In this document: piece by piece, positions 1 to 7,846 of the stretch
How the letters are laid out: every line of letters begins with the position of its first letter
Position numbering within the stretch: position 1 is the first letter of the stretch
Source of the DNA: Bryobacterales bacterium
GTDB taxonomy: Bacteria; Acidobacteriota; Terriglobia; Bryobacterales; Bryobacteraceae
Reading direction: 5' to 3'
DNA: 64,000 bases
Assembly (NCBI GenBank): GCA_003167495.1
Contig: PMSX01000232.1
Span: 2,667-66,666, forward strand
Program-made: the position numbers and the translations under genes
The notes under the pieces: model-generated
Told to the model about the DNA's origin: nothing
The model's input: only the letters and a program-made list of their open reading frames with translations
Database searches by the model: none

Positions 1-134
1 GCTCCGTCCATTCCCAGGCGCTCGGCCTCCACGGCGAGATCAATGGACTGCAGCAGCGCGTCAGCCGCCGATTGAGTTCGTGACTGCGGTGAAAGCGTCC
101 AATGGCCGAACGAGAGAAATCCTATTTTCTTCAT
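1..134 (-). CDS. LLM-class flavin-dependent oxidoreductase, N-terminal fragment (cut by window edge)
   Basis: Only the first 44 codons lie in the window; the rest continues beyond its left edge. The translation begins MKKIGFLSFGHW and goes on through a stretch ending in DLAVEAERLGMDG. This is the typical first beta strand and first helix of bacterial luciferase-like (LLM class) FMN-dependent monooxygenases. Members reduce or oxygenate small substrates with FMNH2 or F420; the substrate cannot be told from this piece. The ATG at 134 is the only good start, but no clear Shine-Dalgarno sequence precedes it. It diverges from the DinB gene at 390 across a 255-base spacer in which I see no other gene. 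The family call rests on the N-terminal motif only. Confidence 0.72.
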   Translation of the reverse strand, partial: MKKIGFLSFGHWTLSPQSRTQSAADALLQSIDLAVEAERLGMDG

Positions 135-389
135 TCAACATAAGTCTACTGTTCTGATTCAATCGACCGTGTTCCAACGGAACTATTTTCTTCGATTAGC
201 GGCCGCCTTCTCTGCCAAACCGCTGCAGCGCACTCGCCAACGAGGCGTTGGAATAATCTCGACGTGAAGGGCGTTTATCAATCGGATTCCTTGGTCTAAA
301 CGGAAAGGTCGCACCCTTGAAGGCCCTTCAAGCCGGCACGAGCTTGCAACATCTCACGTGCTGTATCCTGTAGGCCAGGAGGAAGAGAA

Positions 390-896
390 ATGTCCGCCGC
401 GCAATACGTAGCTCGCCTTCGATCCCTCGTCGAAGGTAAGGACCCCATTGCCGTGCAGACGGAGACGCCGGCTGCCTTGGAACGTCTGATCGCGTCCATT
501 CCCCCAGACAGGCTGAACCGGCCGCCCGCTCCCGGAAAATGGTCGCTCGCCGCCATCACCGCGCACCTGGCCGAAGGCGAAATGGCACTTAGCTGGCGCT
601 ACCGCCAGATTGCCGAGAAGGAGGGCGTCGCACTTGCCGGATACGACCAGAACCTGTGGTGCCGCCTTGGTGATTATGATTCCCGCGACCCGCAGGAATC
701 GCTCACCCAGTTCCGCCTTCTCCGTGAAGCTAACCTGCGGATGTTTGCGCGACTTACTCCGGACGAATGGCAGCGTTCCGGCGTCCACGCCGAGCGTGGC
801 CGCTTGACGATGAAGGATCTCGTCGCCCAAGCCGCCGGTCACGACCTCAGCCACCTCCGGCAAGCCGAACACGTGGTCGCCGCCGTATCCGAATGA
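390..896 (+). CDS. DinB/YfiT-like putative metalloenzyme (DinB superfamily)
   Basis: This is a 168-residue soluble protein. The segment PGKWSLAAITAHLAEGE (about residues 47-63) is the signature second helix of the DinB_2 four-helix bundle, with the first metal-ligand histidine in it. A further His cluster near the C terminus (AGHDLSHLRQAEH, about 150-162) supplies the usual HxxxH-type ligands. Members bind Ni, Zn or Fe. Some are thiol-dependent transferases and many are uncharacterised damage-response proteins, so the reaction is not known here. The start is well fixed by AGGAGGAAGAG ending a few bases before the ATG. The length is normal for the family and the gene looks intact and monocistronic. 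Confidence 0.85.
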   Translation: MSAAQYVARLRSLVEGKDPIAVQTETPAALERLIASIPPDRLNRPPAPGKWSLAAITAHLAEGEMALSWRYRQIAEKEGVALAGYDQNLWCRLGDYDSRDPQESLTQFRLLREANLRMFARLTPDEWQRSGVHAERGRLTMKDLVAQAAGHDLSHLRQAEHVVAAVSE

Positions 897-1360
897 TTGG
901 CGGTCGCGGGGCTCGCGATGGGCGCCGCCGCTCGTAATACCCGGCATCCAACAGACGAGGGGCACCACAGCGGGTAGCCCAGCTACACCTTCATATCCAT
1001 TTGACCGATCCATCCTCGACTCACCGTATCAAAGCGAACTCCGCGGCCTGCGATACTCACCCGGTTCGGAAGATTGAGGATATTGGGAGCGCTGTCCCCT
1101 TTTCAATCAATTCTGCTGCGCCCCGCGGGCCTGGCCCATCTTTGCCGATACCGACCAGCATCGCGGTGCTTGCAAATAGAGGTTCGGAATCCCAATCTTT
1201 TCCGATCACAACGGAGCACATCTGATGTTCTTTACCGCGCTCAAGACGGTAAGAATTGGGCGGCTGGCGCATCGGGCTCGCCAGTTGTTTCCAGTCCTTA
1301 CTGGTTCCGCGCAAAGATCAGCTCATCGGCCCGGGCCCCGCCTACCCTAAGAGGGGACTC
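897..1360. other. No recognisable gene
   Basis: This stretch of about 460 bases lies between the DinB gene and a broken GyrI-like gene. Short open frames exist on both strands, including one on the minus strand at 1057-1314, but none resembles a family I know and none has a good ribosome-binding site. Given the two remnants just downstream, it may be decayed coding sequence. Confidence 0.4.
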
Positions 1361-1638
1361 GTGGCCTTCACCCCTGTAGAAATTCTCCAAGTCGCGTCAC
1401 AACCCGCGGCCGTCGTGCGCGGCCCTGCCACACCCACGAATCTCCCCCGGCGTATCTGCGCCTTGTTCGACGAGTTCTACAAAGGTTTCAAAGGCAAGGC
1501 CGGTCTCAACATTGTTTACTATGCTTCTGGCATGAAACGCAAGAATTTGACATTGAGTGCGGAGTGCAAGTCGAAAGCGGTGGAAATTCGGCCACGCCGG
1601 CGGGAACGGTCACCGCCCTCGCCTTCAAAGGCATTTGA
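1361..1638 (+). pseudogene. GyrI-like / AraC effector-binding domain protein, frameshifted and truncated
   Basis: A GTG at 1361, preceded by GAGGGGAC, opens a frame with the residues ILQVASQPAAVVRGPATP and then LPRRICALFDEFYKGFKGKA, as at the start of GyrI-like small-molecule-binding domains. Near 1530-1540 the homology moves to another frame, where QEFDIECGVQVESGGN and TPAGTVTALAFKGI continue the same fold. One base has therefore been lost or two gained. That second frame stops at 1638 after roughly 92 residues in total, short of the usual 150 or so, so the C-terminal half is missing too. Intact members bind hydrophobic ligands, alone or as the sensor part of AraC/MerR regulators. No DNA-binding domain is visible here. 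Confidence 0.62.
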
Positions 1639-1788
1639 TCTCGTCCCCCTTGGTCCGTGCATGACCTGACCGGGGCCCGCGAAATAATCCTGTCTACCCC
1701 AGTTGAGAGTTTGGCGATGGACCCTCGGCGACTGCGGCCAAGATCTCGCCTTGAAGTAATCTATAGGCGGAGTTCAAGAGGCATTTTC

Positions 1789-1938
1789 ATGGCACAAGGC
1801 GACCCGATTCAACACGTCGTCGTTCTAATGTTGGAGAACAACTCGTTCGACCGGATGCTCGGATGCATGACCGCCGTTTATCCGCAGATCGATGGACCGA
1901 AACCTCCGGGGGAAGGTATGTTCACGAATCCGGATTAG
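1789..1938 (+). pseudogene. Phosphoesterase (phospholipase C / acid phosphatase family) N-terminal remnant
   Basis: From the ATG at 1789 the protein reads MAQGDPIQHVVVLMLENNSF followed by DRMLGC. IxHVVVLMxENxSFD is the metal-binding N-terminal signature of the phosphoesterase family (phospholipase C, AcpA-like), with the conserved Glu-Asn pair that holds the catalytic metal. The frame ends at a TAG after 49 residues, where intact members run to 450-700. I cannot follow convincing homology downstream in any frame before the HD-GYP gene begins to be transcribed from the other side. It is therefore a gene fragment, next to a second remnant at 1361-1638. Confidence 0.68.
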
Positions 1939-2032
1939 CAAGCAAATCACTGCTACCGCGCTCCTGTTACTGACGGATGAGGGCAAGGTGTCTCTCGACC
2001 GCTTCATGACGAAGATAGAAGAGCTCATAAAT

Positions 2033-3514
2033 CTACTCATAAACCCCCGCGGCGTAGCGCGAGGCGACAGCCTCGGCAGTCTGTGGTGTCGGTTGCAAGC
2101 CCTGGCTTGTTTTCGCCAACATTGTTTGCAGAGCTTGAAGATCGGTAAATGATTGGTCGCAGCCGATGCCGGACCGCTCAAGAGCCTCCAGGCAGTCGCC
2201 GTCCAAGGCGTGCGGAGCATCCTTGCGCATGATATTCAACACTCTTTCAACAGGCAGCGCATCCCGGTAAGGCCGCGAGGCTGACAGCGCATCGAAGATA
2301 TCGGCAACAGCTAAAACACGGGCCTCCATTGGCAGTTGGGCCGCAGTCAGACCCCGGTGGTAACCAGTGCCATTTAGCTTTTCGTGGTGAGACGCGGCAA
2401 TTTCGGCCAATTCTTCGAATCCGCCGATGCATCGGAGAATATTCCAGGTATGAGCCGGATGCTGGAGCAAAACCTTCCATTCGGTTTCGTCCGGCTTCCC
2501 CGGTTTTTCGAGAATGGCGTTAGAGACCGCCATCTTCCCGAGGTCGTGCAGCAGCGCCGCGTAGCGTACGAACAAAACGCGAGCGGGCGCGAGATCTAGC
2601 TGCTGGGCAATCGCTACTGCCGCATTCGCCACGCCGTTCGAGTGATTGTAGGTAAAAGGTGATTTGGCGTCGACTATTCTGGCAAAAGCCCGGCAGACAG
2701 CGTCAAGACTGACATCGCCTTCGGACATCATCCGCTCGCCGGGCTCCAAAGCGAGCGCCAGAGAGAGCGGATCGTGTGTTTCCAGACCGGTCCAAAGGTC
2801 TGCCCGCTTCGCCAAGGAACGCGCCGCCCGAACGGCGTCGGGATCGAACCATCTACCGCTCCGTATATTGATCACTTCCAGAGCCTGCTCCGCGCCTGCA
2901 CTGGTGTAAAAGACGTCCAGCGTCTGAGACAGCAACATGACGCGGGAACTGATCGGGATTTTCCTGCCGCGAATACCGTTAGGGTTTCCTTCGCCATTCC
3001 AATGCTCGTCAAGGCCCCCAATGCCCTCGGCCGTTCCCTCCGTCAGCCCCATGATTCGAGCCATGGTCGCGCCTTGTTCACAGCGCAAAGCCGTCACCGC
3101 CCGCGCCTGCCGCTTCCGCATGGCGGCGACGCGCAGAATAGCCCGGACCCTCTCCAGAAATGGCTTGCCCGGTGCCACGTGCGTAAGGGCATACTGTAAC
3201 GTTTCCCAACCGAGCTTGGTCGAATCCGTCTTTTTGACATCGCGCTTGGCAGCAATATCATCGGAAACAAGCGCGTGATAGATCGAGGACGCGTTGCTGC
3301 TGCAACCGGCGTCCTTCAGTAGCAATGCATAATACATATCCGCTTGCACCTCCCCGGCTAACCCGAGCTCCGCGGCGATGCGCATCCCTAGGATGCACGT
3401 ACGAACAGAGTGCCAGCGCGTGGCCCCCGATCCAAGATCCAGCGCTTGCGACAGCGCAGCTACAACTTCTGCTACCCGCAACGAAACCGAAGTTTCGGCT
3501 GGCAAAAGTCTCAT
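2033..3514 (-). CDS. Tandem HD-domain phosphohydrolase, degenerate HD plus HD-GYP-like
   Basis: This 493-residue cytoplasmic protein has two related halves. The C-terminal half has LLHDLGK (His-Asp at about 323-324) and HHEKLNGTGYHRG (about 376-388), followed by the ADIFDALSASRPYR helix of HD-GYP proteins. These normally hydrolyse cyclic di-GMP or related cyclic dinucleotides. The last residue of the GYP motif is His rather than Pro. The N-terminal half keeps the fold pattern (HWNGEGNPNGIRG, about 171-183) but lacks the metal-binding HD, reading LLLKDAGC instead, so it is probably regulatory. The ATG at 3514 is chosen because AGGAGG stands six bases upstream; an upstream start would add 14 residues and no motif. 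No GGDEF or receiver domain is present, so the input signal is unknown. Confidence 0.88.
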   Translation of the reverse strand: MRLLPAETSVSLRVAEVVAALSQALDLGSGATRWHSVRTCILGMRIAAELGLAGEVQADMYYALLLKDAGCSSNASSIYHALVSDDIAAKRDVKKTDSTKLGWETLQYALTHVAPGKPFLERVRAILRVAAMRKRQARAVTALRCEQGATMARIMGLTEGTAEGIGGLDEHWNGEGNPNGIRGRKIPISSRVMLLSQTLDVFYTSAGAEQALEVINIRSGRWFDPDAVRAARSLAKRADLWTGLETHDPLSLALALEPGERMMSEGDVSLDAVCRAFARIVDAKSPFTYNHSNGVANAAVAIAQQLDLAPARVLFVRYAALLHDLGKMAVSNAILEKPGKPDETEWKVLLQHPAHTWNILRCIGGFEELAEIAASHHEKLNGTGYHRGLTAAQLPMEARVLAVADIFDALSASRPYRDALPVERVLNIMRKDAPHALDGDCLEALERSGIGCDQSFTDLQALQTMLAKTSQGLQPTPQTAEAVASRYAAGVYE

Positions 3515-3915
3515 ATTTCCTCCTATTGGGGTGCCCTTCTGAGAGAGACGATTCAATTGCTACATATCGGATCTATCCAACTCCGGGATTAGTATTCCAG
3601 GCTTAAGCGCGACGATCCCACGGTGCGGAGGGAGTAGGGTGCGTGCTTAAGAACGGAGCGCCTGCCCTAGAATTGGTGGAGAATTGAGGCGGATGATCTT
3701 GCTTCAGGTCTTCGCAAAGTTACCACCTGCCGGGCTTGTCCGCAAATGTCTTTAGGTCGCTTGGTCGGACAAATGCCGCGAGCGCCTCAGATACGGCGTT
3801 GTGTTCCATGAGCGCCGGCGGACGGCCGGATCTCTCAGAACGCGGACTTTGGCCAGTGTGATCCAATAAACTCGTGTTTCGCCGGCAACCGCTGAACCTG
3901 CATTTTCTGGTTGTC
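3515..3915. other. Intergenic, nothing recognised
   Basis: This stretch of about 400 bases lies upstream of the HD-GYP gene and downstream of the secreted-protein gene at 3916-4638. It must hold the promoter of the HD-GYP gene, but I see no convincing -35/-10 pair. A short minus-strand open frame at 3720-3968 runs into the next gene and matches nothing I know. Confidence 0.35.
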
Positions 3916-4638
3916 TCAGAAACGGTCGTTTGCGTAACGAGACGACATTCGATCAAATTTCCGCGCAATGAGATTATGCAAAGGCGCCGGGGTGCCGTCA
4001 GACGACTTTGGCGCTACGACGACATAAGTCGTCAAAGGCTCTGGGGCACCCTGAAACTGGGGGTTCAAGAAAACAGGCGAGTGTTCGGCATCGGCACCCC
4101 ATTGTGTCCCATCGGATCGGTTGCCATAAAACATGAGGTGCGGATGCCAATGCACCACGGCATCGCCCAAGTAGCTTCCTTTCGCCATCATGTAGGACAC
4201 AGATCCGGCTTCGAGCACCGGGAGTTCCTTGCGCGTCACCGCCTCCGTGCGCCGGGCAGTCATTTGAGCCTTTGTCAAGCCGGCCAACACGAATTCGGTC
4301 ATCTTGGAAGTGATCGGCAGAACGGAGGGCGTGGCGGGCGGATTGAAGCAAATGGCTCTCCGTACCTTCGGGTTCCAAAGGTCCTCCCAATTCAGTGGCC
4401 CCATCCGCGCGCGCTCGTCAGCGAGTGGCGCGCTGTGCTTACCTTTGGTCCAACTGAGGTTGTCGGTGAGCTGACACAGATTTTGGATTGTGTATTGCGG
4501 CGCAGCTTGAATCAGGACCGTAGCCGGCCGGGGTAAGAGTCGCGCTTCGTTAAGCTTTGTTCTCATCTGCCTCCCGGCCGCACAGGAAAGCGTTCCATGA
4601 ATCGCTGAGGCGAACAGGGTTGGTATGATCGCCGCCAC
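3916..4638 (-). CDS. Conserved hypothetical exported protein with HWHPHLMFY motif
   Basis: This is a 240-residue protein of unknown function. The middle and C-terminal parts look well conserved: SYMMAKGSYLGDAVVHWHPH is followed by a segment ending in SDGTQWGAD, then SPVF and VVVAPKSSDGTP. I recall similar exported acidobacterial proteins with this H-W-H-P-H-L-M-F core but no assigned function; the histidines could bind a metal. The listed start is a GTG with no ribosome-binding site. The codons upstream continue a signal-peptide-like hydrophobic run but meet a TGA before any start codon, so the true 5' end may be damaged or unusual. The call is moderate for a real gene and low for the exact start. 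Confidence 0.55.
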   Translation of the reverse strand: MAAIIPTLFASAIHGTLSCAAGRQMRTKLNEARLLPRPATVLIQAAPQYTIQNLCQLTDNLSWTKGKHSAPLADERARMGPLNWEDLWNPKVRRAICFNPPATPSVLPITSKMTEFVLAGLTKAQMTARRTEAVTRKELPVLEAGSVSYMMAKGSYLGDAVVHWHPHLMFYGNRSDGTQWGADAEHSPVFLNPQFQGAPEPLTTYVVVAPKSSDGTPAPLHNLIARKFDRMSSRYANDRF

Positions 4639-4778
4639 GGCAACACGACCGAGAAAACTGGCGCATCGGCAAACACGCTTCTTACAAAATCAATAAACCT
4701 TTAAACTTCAAACATGGGCTCTTCGGATCCATATGGCTGGCTAGTCGCCGTTCCGCTCCGGTGAATCCGCGGCCTGAG

Positions 4779-6059
4779 TCAATCCACCCGAAAAAGAAAG
4801 CCGCCGCCCGGCTGAATCCAGTGCCGCTCGCCGGTGAATTCTTCATCCTTGCCGGTATATTGCGATATAAGAACTAGCTTGCACCGCTGGTCCCGAAGGT
4901 AGATATTCAGCAGAAACGAGCGTTGCAGGTCTTTGTTCACAACCAGCAGATAGGGTTTGTTCGAAGCATCTACAAATTCACCAATCAGAACTCTGCCCGC
5001 GGCGGGCGCGGCCACAAGCCGGTGTTCTGTCATTTCTACTCGTTCCACCAGGGAGCTCTTGGTTAAGGGCTGTCCCCCGCGAGGCGCGTACGGATAGTGA
5101 TAAACGCCGGTGCTGTGAATCTTCCCCAGCGTGGGTTCCAGCATGGCAATTTCCTGGTTCACCCGGCGCACCATGTCCCAGGTGGCTGTCCGATAGCCAA
5201 ACACGTCCACGGGAGCCAACCGGAAATTGCCATGTGCCGGCGTGAAATACGTAAAGTATTGAATGCCGCGGCTACCGTAGGCAAGCGAAGCGTATGCCTG
5301 CAAATGAATATTCGCGTCGGTCGGCTCCGCATAGCTGTAATGAGCGTTCGACTGGATGCAGTTCCAGAAAGGCGTTCGCAGGTCGATCCCTAGGCGTCTC
5401 ACAATCTCCAGGTTGGTATAGAACTGGTCATCCAATTCGCCATTCACAAGGGCATAATTGTCATAGCTCAGAAACGATTGCCCCACCGTATTCACTAGAG
5501 CCCGAACATAAGAGTCGTAGTCCGTTCCAAGCCGTTCTGTGGGCACTTGAGATGGAAAAAGGTTGACGTAGGTTAGCCGGTCCGGCATGGCCTCGTGAAG
5601 CACTTTCGACACTTTGCCCAGCCCAGGCATCGCAGCCATCGCGGGTTCGTCGGTCAAGAGAAAGCCGACTGCCCCTGGATGTCCAGCGACATCCTGTTTC
5701 AATGCGACAATTCGTTCCTTTAAAACATTGTCAGGCGGCAAGTTTTTCCAGTCATATCCATTGGCCCGCGGATCATCGACGAAACAGGTCAATCCCGCCG
5801 CTTCAATCGACGGCAGATCGCTAACGTGGCAAAAACCGCCTACGTTGAATCCCGCTTCCCGCATATCTTTCAACGTCTCCGCGTCTGACGACACGGGCCC
5901 CCAGCCCATTAGTGCGATATCGCGCACGGAGACATCCTTGGGATGGCCCTTGAGAAAAGGTATCCACTGCGGGCTCGTTAACCGTGGCAACCCTAAGAAG
6001 CAGACGCAGACGATCGCTCGAATCAATCGTTTCACATTATTCATACTGTAACTCGACAT
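4779..6059 (-). CDS. Secreted glycoside-hydrolase-like TIM-barrel protein
   Basis: This 426-residue protein begins with a signal peptide; the hydrophobic core IRAIVCVCFLGL lies about residues 13-24. The body reads as a (beta/alpha)8 glycosidase: the GWG segment early on, FLLTDEPAM at about 158-166 with the Asp-Glu pair expected of the acid/base at the end of strand 4, YDNYALV, FWNCIQSNAHYSY and YGSRGIQYFTYF in later strands, and a C-terminal beta domain. It resembles GH42-like beta-galactosidase and DUF4434-type barrels but I cannot assign a family or substrate. A start five codons later is possible. The upstream 290 bases hold no gene. Probably it degrades a plant or microbial glycan in the periplasm. 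Confidence 0.75.
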   Translation of the reverse strand: MSSYSMNNVKRLIRAIVCVCFLGLPRLTSPQWIPFLKGHPKDVSVRDIALMGWGPVSSDAETLKDMREAGFNVGGFCHVSDLPSIEAAGLTCFVDDPRANGYDWKNLPPDNVLKERIVALKQDVAGHPGAVGFLLTDEPAMAAMPGLGKVSKVLHEAMPDRLTYVNLFPSQVPTERLGTDYDSYVRALVNTVGQSFLSYDNYALVNGELDDQFYTNLEIVRRLGIDLRTPFWNCIQSNAHYSYAEPTDANIHLQAYASLAYGSRGIQYFTYFTPAHGNFRLAPVDVFGYRTATWDMVRRVNQEIAMLEPTLGKIHSTGVYHYPYAPRGGQPLTKSSLVERVEMTEHRLVAAPAAGRVLIGEFVDASNKPYLLVVNKDLQRSFLLNIYLRDQRCKLVLISQYTGKDEEFTGERHWIQPGGGFLFRVD

Positions 6060-6348
6060 CGCTTGCGGGCCGCATATAAGTCTGCTACACGCCGAAACCT
6101 ACCGGATAACGAAGGTGCGGCTTGGCGGTGTCGTCCCAGACTTTCAGTAGTCCCGGCAAGAAGCGTTGGAAAATAGACCTGCTGGGTCCGCCGGCCCGGA
6201 GATCAGCGGCACCACGTCGACGAAACGTAATTTGCTTCACACTTTGCAGCCAAAAAGGATGCATCTCGGATTCTAAACAGTTGGGGATTTATCGCTAGGA
6301 ATACGGCGACGCATCGAGTACACTTCTTGCGTTTGAATAGTATGTGAT

Positions 6349-7044
6349 CTATTTGATGGCAAGCTCGTGACTAGCTACAGCATATTCGCGACGTTGCTTA
6401 CGACTAAGAACTCTTCGAATTTGACCGTCTGCCTCGCTGTCGGCTGTCGTGATGCGTTTCCTGCGTAAGAGTGGCGGCAAATCTCTATCACTGTCTATGC
6501 TAACGAGCCGAGCTTGTTTCCGTTGCAAGATGAGGAGGATTCGGCTCGTTTGGGTGGGGCTCAACTCCAATCGCTTGCGTAAGGCCTCGGCTTCGACTGA
6601 GCTAAGGTCTGGCCGTAAACCCCTTGCTGGCGCGTCGAAATCGGGGACCGGTAACGAGGTTAGCGGCTCGCGGCTAACCGGCCCAGGGTCGGCCCTCGTC
6701 ATCACTATCACGTTCGAATCCGTGACGGTTACGGGTATGCAATCCACGAAGAAGTTCAATGAGACCGATGACTTCGCCTGCATGTTGAAACTTCCAACCT
6801 GCTGTGTCTCAAGTCCGGTTTTCAAAACGACAATTGAATAGTCTCCGCCTGGCAAGAAGAGTTCATATTCGCCGTTCACGTCTGTAACTGTCGAAACTCT
6901 TGCGCCAGTGGCGGCGTCACGAGCTGTAATCGACGCATTCGGTATCTCGCCACCGTGACGGCAACTAATGACTCCCATCAAAGTGCCGTTCGGCTCTCCA
7001 CCTGAGAGCGACACGAGAGTCAATAGACCAAGAACGAGCCGCAT
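6349..7044 (-). CDS. Exported protein with carboxypeptidase-regulatory-like domain and C-terminal Spy/CpxP-like helices
   Basis: This is a 231-residue protein. A short signal peptide (about 1-15) leads into a carboxypeptidase-regulatory-like beta-sandwich (about 18-95). Its hallmark pattern is GVISCRHGGEIPNASITARD, then VTDVNGEYELFLPGGDYSIV with the D-x-x-G-x-Y core. A proline-rich linker follows. The last 85 residues are charged and helical, with the LSPTQTSRILLILQRKQARL segment and an R-R-V-L-S-R-K-Q-R-R-E-Y run, recalling the helical hairpins of periplasmic Spy/CpxP/zinc-resistance proteins. The domain also occurs at the N terminus of the two TonB receptors in this window, but here it stands alone. 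Function is unknown; an envelope sensor or chaperone role is a guess. Confidence 0.72.
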   Translation of the reverse strand: MRLVLGLLTLVSLSGGEPNGTLMGVISCRHGGEIPNASITARDAATGARVSTVTDVNGEYELFLPGGDYSIVVLKTGLETQQVGSFNMQAKSSVSLNFFVDCIPVTVTDSNVIVMTRADPGPVSREPLTSLPVPDFDAPARGLRPDLSSVEAEALRKRLELSPTQTSRILLILQRKQARLVSIDSDRDLPPLLRRKRITTADSEADGQIRRVLSRKQRREYAVASHELAIK

Positions 7045-7121
7045 GACATGAGTATCCTACGAAATCAATACGTGATGTGAACAGCCCATATCACCAAGGA
7101 TCTAGCCAGATATCGGTTTGC

Positions 7122-7352
7122 TTAAGAAGCCGCGTCAAATGTAATGTGGACTACGGTTTTCCGACCAGCCAATGCGTGAGGATCGGCGACGACGCGTTTG
7201 AACGCTTCCGTCAAATCGATTATGGGCGCTCTGCGTGGTGGCGAAACGGTTGTAATCTTCTGCCCCGTCTTCTTCTGCTCGATCAAAAGTTCAACGTTCT
7301 GTCGATAGGCGTCGTGAAACGCGGCAGGTTTGAATTGGCCTGCCAGATTGGC
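7122..7352 (-). pseudogene. Ku (DNA end-binding) protein C-terminal remnant
   Basis: Reading the minus strand towards a TAA at 7122-7124, the frame gives LAGQFKPAAFHDAYRQNVEL, then IEQKKTGQKI and APIIDLTEAFKRVVA. This is the typical end of the bacterial Ku core: the GxFxPxxYxDxYR helix and the VxDLxxAL helix of the C-terminal arm. Nothing resembling the 200-residue Ku core precedes it; upstream the sequence changes character and looks coding on the opposite strand. The fragment is thus what remains after deletion or rearrangement. A complete Ku gene lies at 38836-39846, and the two tails differ clearly, so this is not a recent copy of it. Confidence 0.68.
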
Positions 7353-7680
7353 CTTTTCGCCTCGAAAAGCAGAAGTCGCTCAGCGTCAGCCTCGACGAGT
7401 TCGCTGAAGTCGACAACTATGATCAGAACTTCCTCGCTGCTATCGCGGCTGAGATTTCGCGCGTCATACGCGATGGCCGATCACTCTGGCCTCGCGCTAC
7501 TGGCGCGGGCCCTAATATCTGAACCGGAGATCTCTCGCGTTTTTTGCCATTTGAAGAGGTTGCGGTCCGAACTGGCAGGAAGCCCAATGGTGGATGATCC
7601 GTTGAGCCTTGGACAGGGCGTCCCCGTTAGACCGACGTTACATGATCGCCGAATGTGTCTTGCAAGGAAGGCTTTTGCGG
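7353..7680 (+). other. Unidentified coding remnant
   Basis: Directly abutting the Ku fragment, the plus strand from 7361 reads LEKQKSLSVSLDEFAEVDNY, DQNFLAAIAAEISRVIRDGR and SLWPRATGAGPNI to a TGA at 7520-7522. The same frame then continues as SRFLPFEEVAVRTGRKPNGG to another TGA. The amino-acid make-up looks like real protein, but I recognise no family. No ribosome-binding site or start was found. It is probably the interior of a lost gene brought next to the Ku tail by a rearrangement near 7355. Confidence 0.3.
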
Positions 7681-7839
7681 AAATATTGTCAAGTATTTGA
7701 GGAATGTTTCTAGAACGCACCGAGTTTCCGTGATAGCTCGACCTCTTCCGCGGGGCAATAGTGCCGACTGAGCGATTGATGAGCGATCTATGGCGTGTTG
7801 GAAATATTTCTTGGCCTCAGCCGGTACGCTGTGTATAAT
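7680..7839 (+). promoter_or_regulatory. Promoter and LacI-type operators of the NagB-DUF6807-hydrolase operon
   Basis: A perfect palindrome GAAATATTTC (7801-7810) directly touches a -35-like TTGGCC (7811-7816). A spacer of exactly 17 bp separates it from a consensus -10 TATAAT (7834-7839). The ATG of the first gene begins at 7847, where transcription should start, so the mRNA is probably leaderless. Two weaker copies, GAAATATTGT (7680-7689) and GGAATGTTTC (7701-7710), lie 21 bp apart upstream. A repressor bound at 7801 would block RNA polymerase. Assignment to a LacI-family protein is inferred from recurrence of the motif at other promoters and from the regulator gene at 63035. Confidence 0.72.
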
Positions 7840-7846
7840 CGCTCCA

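Noticed and set aside
1057-1314. Minus-strand open frame of 85 codons between DinB and the GyrI remnant
   Set aside because: No family resemblance, no ribosome-binding site, and it sits in a decayed stretch.
1936-1938. TAG in the phosphoesterase remnant as a possible pyrrolysine codon
   Set aside because: No homology continues after it in the same frame, unlike the OsmC UGA.
7077-7700. Plus-strand open frame of 207 codons
   Set aside because: Its first half is antisense to the Ku tail, whose frame is clearly protein-like, and the rest matches nothing.
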